DNA of 7,627 nucleotides from Candidatus Saccharibacteria bacterium UBA1788 (GTDB taxonomy: Bacteria > Patescibacteriota > Saccharimonadia > Saccharimonadales > Saccharimonadaceae). How positions within the stretch are numbered: position 1 is the stretch's first letter; each line of letters opens with the position of its first letter. This document shows positions 6,032-7,627 of this stretch, piece by piece. A program made the translations under genes and the position numbers. Below the pieces are notes generated by a model. That model worked only from the letters and a program-made list of their open reading frames with translations. It ran no database searches and had not been told where the DNA came from. The stretch covers positions 7,454-15,080 of the forward strand of contig DCGC01000037.1 in NCBI GenBank assembly GCA_002315165.1, in the 5' to 3' direction.

Positions 6032-6574
6032 TTAGATTTTCATCAATTCGGCTTCTTTGAGTTTGAACTCGGAGTCGATTTTGTCGTTAAATTCTTTGGT
6101 AAGGTCGTCGATTTCTTTTTCGGCGCGTTTGCGGGAATCTTCTGGTAGCTCGGCGGATTTGATATCTTTGCGAGCGTCTTCGCGAACGTTGCGAATACTG
6201 ACTTTAGAGTTTTCAACTTCTTTAGAAGCGGTTTTGACGATTTCTTTACGGGCTTCTTCGGTTAGAGCTGGAATTGGAACGCGGACGACGTGACCATCGT
6301 CTGATGGGTTTAGTCCCAAAGTCGAATCGTTACGAATGGCTGCGGAAATGTTTTGGATGGTCGACGGGTCGAACGGGGTGACTAACAACATAGTGCCGCC
6401 TTGGGCGGTGACGTTCGCGACTTGGTTGAGCGGCATCCATTGGCCATAAGCTTCAACTTTTACTCCGGCTAGCATGTCTGGATGGGCTCGGCCGGTGCGA
6501 ACTTTTTTCATAGTGTCTTTAAAACGAACAATAACGGATTCCATAAGCTCGCGGTATGGTTTTGTATCAAACAT
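6032..6574 (-). CDS. frr: Ribosome recycling factor
   Basis: A 180-aa protein (usual length about 185) that, with EF-G, splits the post-termination ribosome. The long three-helix arm is formed by residues 1-30 and about 105-180. The hinge and tip domain lies at 31-104. Family landmarks are VRTGRAHPDML at 25-35, the EAYGQWMPLNQVANV stretch at 41-55, TPFDPS at 66-71, and RVPIPALTEEARKE at 98-111. RNVREDA at 128-134 includes R128 and R131, matching the ribosome-contacting R129 and R132 of E. coli. Its start is supported by AAGGAG 5 nt upstream and its own promoter. It sits between the sortase gene and uppS; frr-uppS adjacency is conserved across many bacteria. Confidence 0.97.
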   Translation of the reverse strand: MFDTKPYRELMESVIVRFKDTMKKVRTGRAHPDMLAGVKVEAYGQWMPLNQVANVTAQGGTMLLVTPFDPSTIQNISAAIRNDSTLGLNPSDDGHVVRVPIPALTEEARKEIVKTASKEVENSKVSIRNVREDARKDIKSAELPEDSRKRAEKEIDDLTKEFNDKIDSEFKLKEAELMKI

Positions 6575-6575
6575 A

Positions 6576-6592
6576 ATAACTCCTTAAGTTAT
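6576..6592 (-). promoter_or_regulatory. frr leader: inverted repeat with the Shine-Dalgarno in the loop
   Basis: The minus strand reads ATAACT-TAAGG-AGTTAT, a perfect 6-bp inverted repeat with a 5-nt loop. It starts at the base predicted as +1 (6592). The Shine-Dalgarno AAGGAG (6580-6585) straddles the loop and the second arm, and the ATG follows 5 nt after it. The stem is all A-T except one pair, so it would be weak. Confidence 0.5.
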
Positions 6593-6598
6593 ATTAAA

Positions 6599-6607
6599 AT
6601 TATATCA
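6599..6607 (-). promoter_or_regulatory. frr extended -10 promoter
   Basis: The minus strand reads TGA-TATAAT, with a perfect hexamer at 6599-6604, in the 38-nt gap after the sortase gene. The expected transcript starts at A6592 and has an 18-nt leader containing a Shine-Dalgarno. No -35 match occurs at 17 nt spacing; TTGACC lies 20 nt upstream inside the sortase gene. The 17 bases at 6596-6612 are identical to those at the lysS promoter (1687-1703). Confidence 0.75.
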
Positions 6608-6612
6608 TGAAA

Positions 6613-7627
6613 TTATTCTTTGCCGGTCAAACGGTTCCAGATTCTTTCGAAGAAAGAAGGTTCGTTGGATGGGATTTCTTCGGAAGTTGATTCTGAATCA
6701 GTAAGAGGTTCATCCGAAGCGGCGTTGTTGGAGCTTGGGTCGATTTGTTCGGCAAACACTAACAAGCGATAGCGAGAAACGCCGAGCGGGGTGCAAGTGA
6801 CTAGGATTAACATAGGTTTATCAAAAGATTCGGTGAGAGCGGCAACGTCCGTTGGTTCAACGACGGATTTTTTGGTTACTGAATAAGTATAGCGAGTGGA
6901 AATATAATTTACATAGATAAGGTCACCTTCCTCTAGACGTTCTAGGCCGGCAAAAATGAATTTATAAGGATCGTTATTATAAACGTCTCCGGCGGAGTGG
7001 CCAGTAAGGACGGTATTGCCGAGTTCGCCTGGATAGGCACTAGCTCCAGAGATGCGATAATGGGCTATGCCGACACGCATGGCGCTGTTAACTTCGGAAA
7101 GGCTAATGCCGAAAGCGACCGGAACGTCAACATTGATTTTTGGAATGATAAGCTTTGGGTCGGCTGAGACTTCGGCGTTGACAGTGGGGTTGATAGCCGC
7201 GATAGAAGAGGCGGGAGCGTTACCTGGAGAAACGTAGGCAGCGATAGGCGCAAAAATAAGGCGGTTGTATTGGAGAAAGAGGATAGTGAGAGTAACAGCG
7301 AGACCAGCAAAAACTGGGACGAGCTTTTTACGGCGGTCGGAAAGTTTTTTCTTTTTGGCTTTTTCGCGAATCCTTTCGCGGAGTTTTTGTTCTATTGGGC
7401 TTTCGTTCGGTTCTTGGGAGTGAGAGGTTTTAAGTTTTGCTTTTTCTTGAGAAATGTAGTTTTTGGCGGCTTTGGTGTAATAATCGCTGTAGTATTTTTG
7501 GTAATAATTTTGCCAGGCGGTATGGTATTTTTTCCAATCATCGTCAGAATAAGATGCAAGCACTTTTTTTCTTGCGATTTCTGCGGCGGTTTGTTGCGCT
7601 CGGTCTGAAGAAGATTGCCCACCTAGT
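6613..7627 (-). CDS. Sortase with long cytoplasmic N-terminus (partial at right edge)
   Basis: Cysteine transpeptidase of the sortase family, which joins surface proteins to the cell envelope outside the membrane. The first possible start in the window is GTG at 7561-7563, but the frame continues upstream without a stop to the edge (residues include SSSDRAQQTAAEIARKK), so the N-terminus is probably outside. Numbering from that GTG: a Tyr-rich region at 13-36, a basic stretch with KKKK and RRKK at 70-80, one membrane helix at about 81-99, then the catalytic domain. It starts at LIIPKINVDVPV (138-149) and carries TGHSAG with H189, TCTPLG with C257, and R266. The tail from 272 is Ser, Glu and Asn rich and ends FFERIWNRLTGKE. 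There is no C-terminal membrane helix, unlike class C sortases; the TCTP context suggests a class D/E-like enzyme. The substrate is unknown. It precedes frr by 38 nt. Confidence 0.92.
   Translation of the reverse strand, partial: LGGQSSSDRAQQTAAEIARKKVLASYSDDDWKKYHTAWQNYYQKYYSDYYTKAAKNYISQEKAKLKTSHSQEPNESPIEQKLRERIREKAKKKKLSDRRKKLVPVFAGLAVTLTILFLQYNRLIFAPIAAYVSPGNAPASSIAAINPTVNAEVSADPKLIIPKINVDVPVAFGISLSEVNSAMRVGIAHYRISGASAYPGELGNTVLTGHSAGDVYNNDPYKFIFAGLERLEEGDLIYVNYISTRYTYSVTKKSVVEPTDVAALTESFDKPMLILVTCTPLGVSRYRLLVFAEQIDPSSNNAASDEPLTDSESTSEEIPSNEPSFFERIWNRLTGKE

Noticed and set aside
7270..7608. Open frames on both strands over the sortase N-terminus (also minus 7392-7622).
   Set aside because: The sortase frame continues through this region to the window edge with sensible composition. 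The others are Lys/Pro-rich or hydrophobic by-products of a T-rich plus strand.

Overview
The window looks like a piece of a reduced-genome bacterial chromosome from the Candidate Phyla Radiation, most likely a Saccharibacteria (TM7) relative. This is an inference from several features: a prolyl-tRNA synthetase without the inserted editing domain, a divergent lysyl-tRNA synthetase, a short UppS with a GNRRW active-site loop, very tight gene packing, and a FISUMP-like surface protein tail ending GRGFSVRCLAR. The standard genetic code fits. The genes read through without in-frame TGA, and nine stop codons are TAA (seven) or TAG (two). Nothing in the window indicates a mobile element, CRISPR array, tRNA or rRNA, and no stretch over 300 bases lacks a gene.

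Layout: the first 235 bases hold the 3' end of a plus-strand surface-protein gene. Everything else is one minus-strand gene train read from right to left: sortase (cut by the right edge), frr, uppS, rseP, a CPBP-family membrane protease, proS, greA and lysS. Gaps are 1-nt overlap to about 42 nt. The frr-uppS-rseP-proS core is a widely conserved bacterial neighbourhood, but cdsA and dxr, which often lie between uppS and rseP, are absent here. The train ends tail-to-tail against the plus-strand gene, and both stop codons sit inside one CTAG.

Function: the cluster joins translation (ribosome recycling factor, Pro- and Lys-tRNA charging), transcript-cleavage rescue of RNA polymerase (GreA), undecaprenyl diphosphate synthesis for cell-wall export, and membrane or surface proteolysis and protein anchoring (RseP, CPBP protease, sortase).

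Most notable points. (1) lysS, proS and rseP each have an extended -10 box (TGN-TATAAT or TGC-TACAAT) ending only 6-7 nt before the ATG and no Shine-Dalgarno sequence, which predicts leaderless mRNAs. frr, greA and the CPBP gene instead have clear Shine-Dalgarno sites. (2) greA is otherwise well conserved but carries an in-frame TAA at codon 54. (3) lysS and frr share an identical 17-bp promoter box. (4) The sortase has an unusual N-terminal ladder of tyrosine pairs and a polar C-terminal tail.
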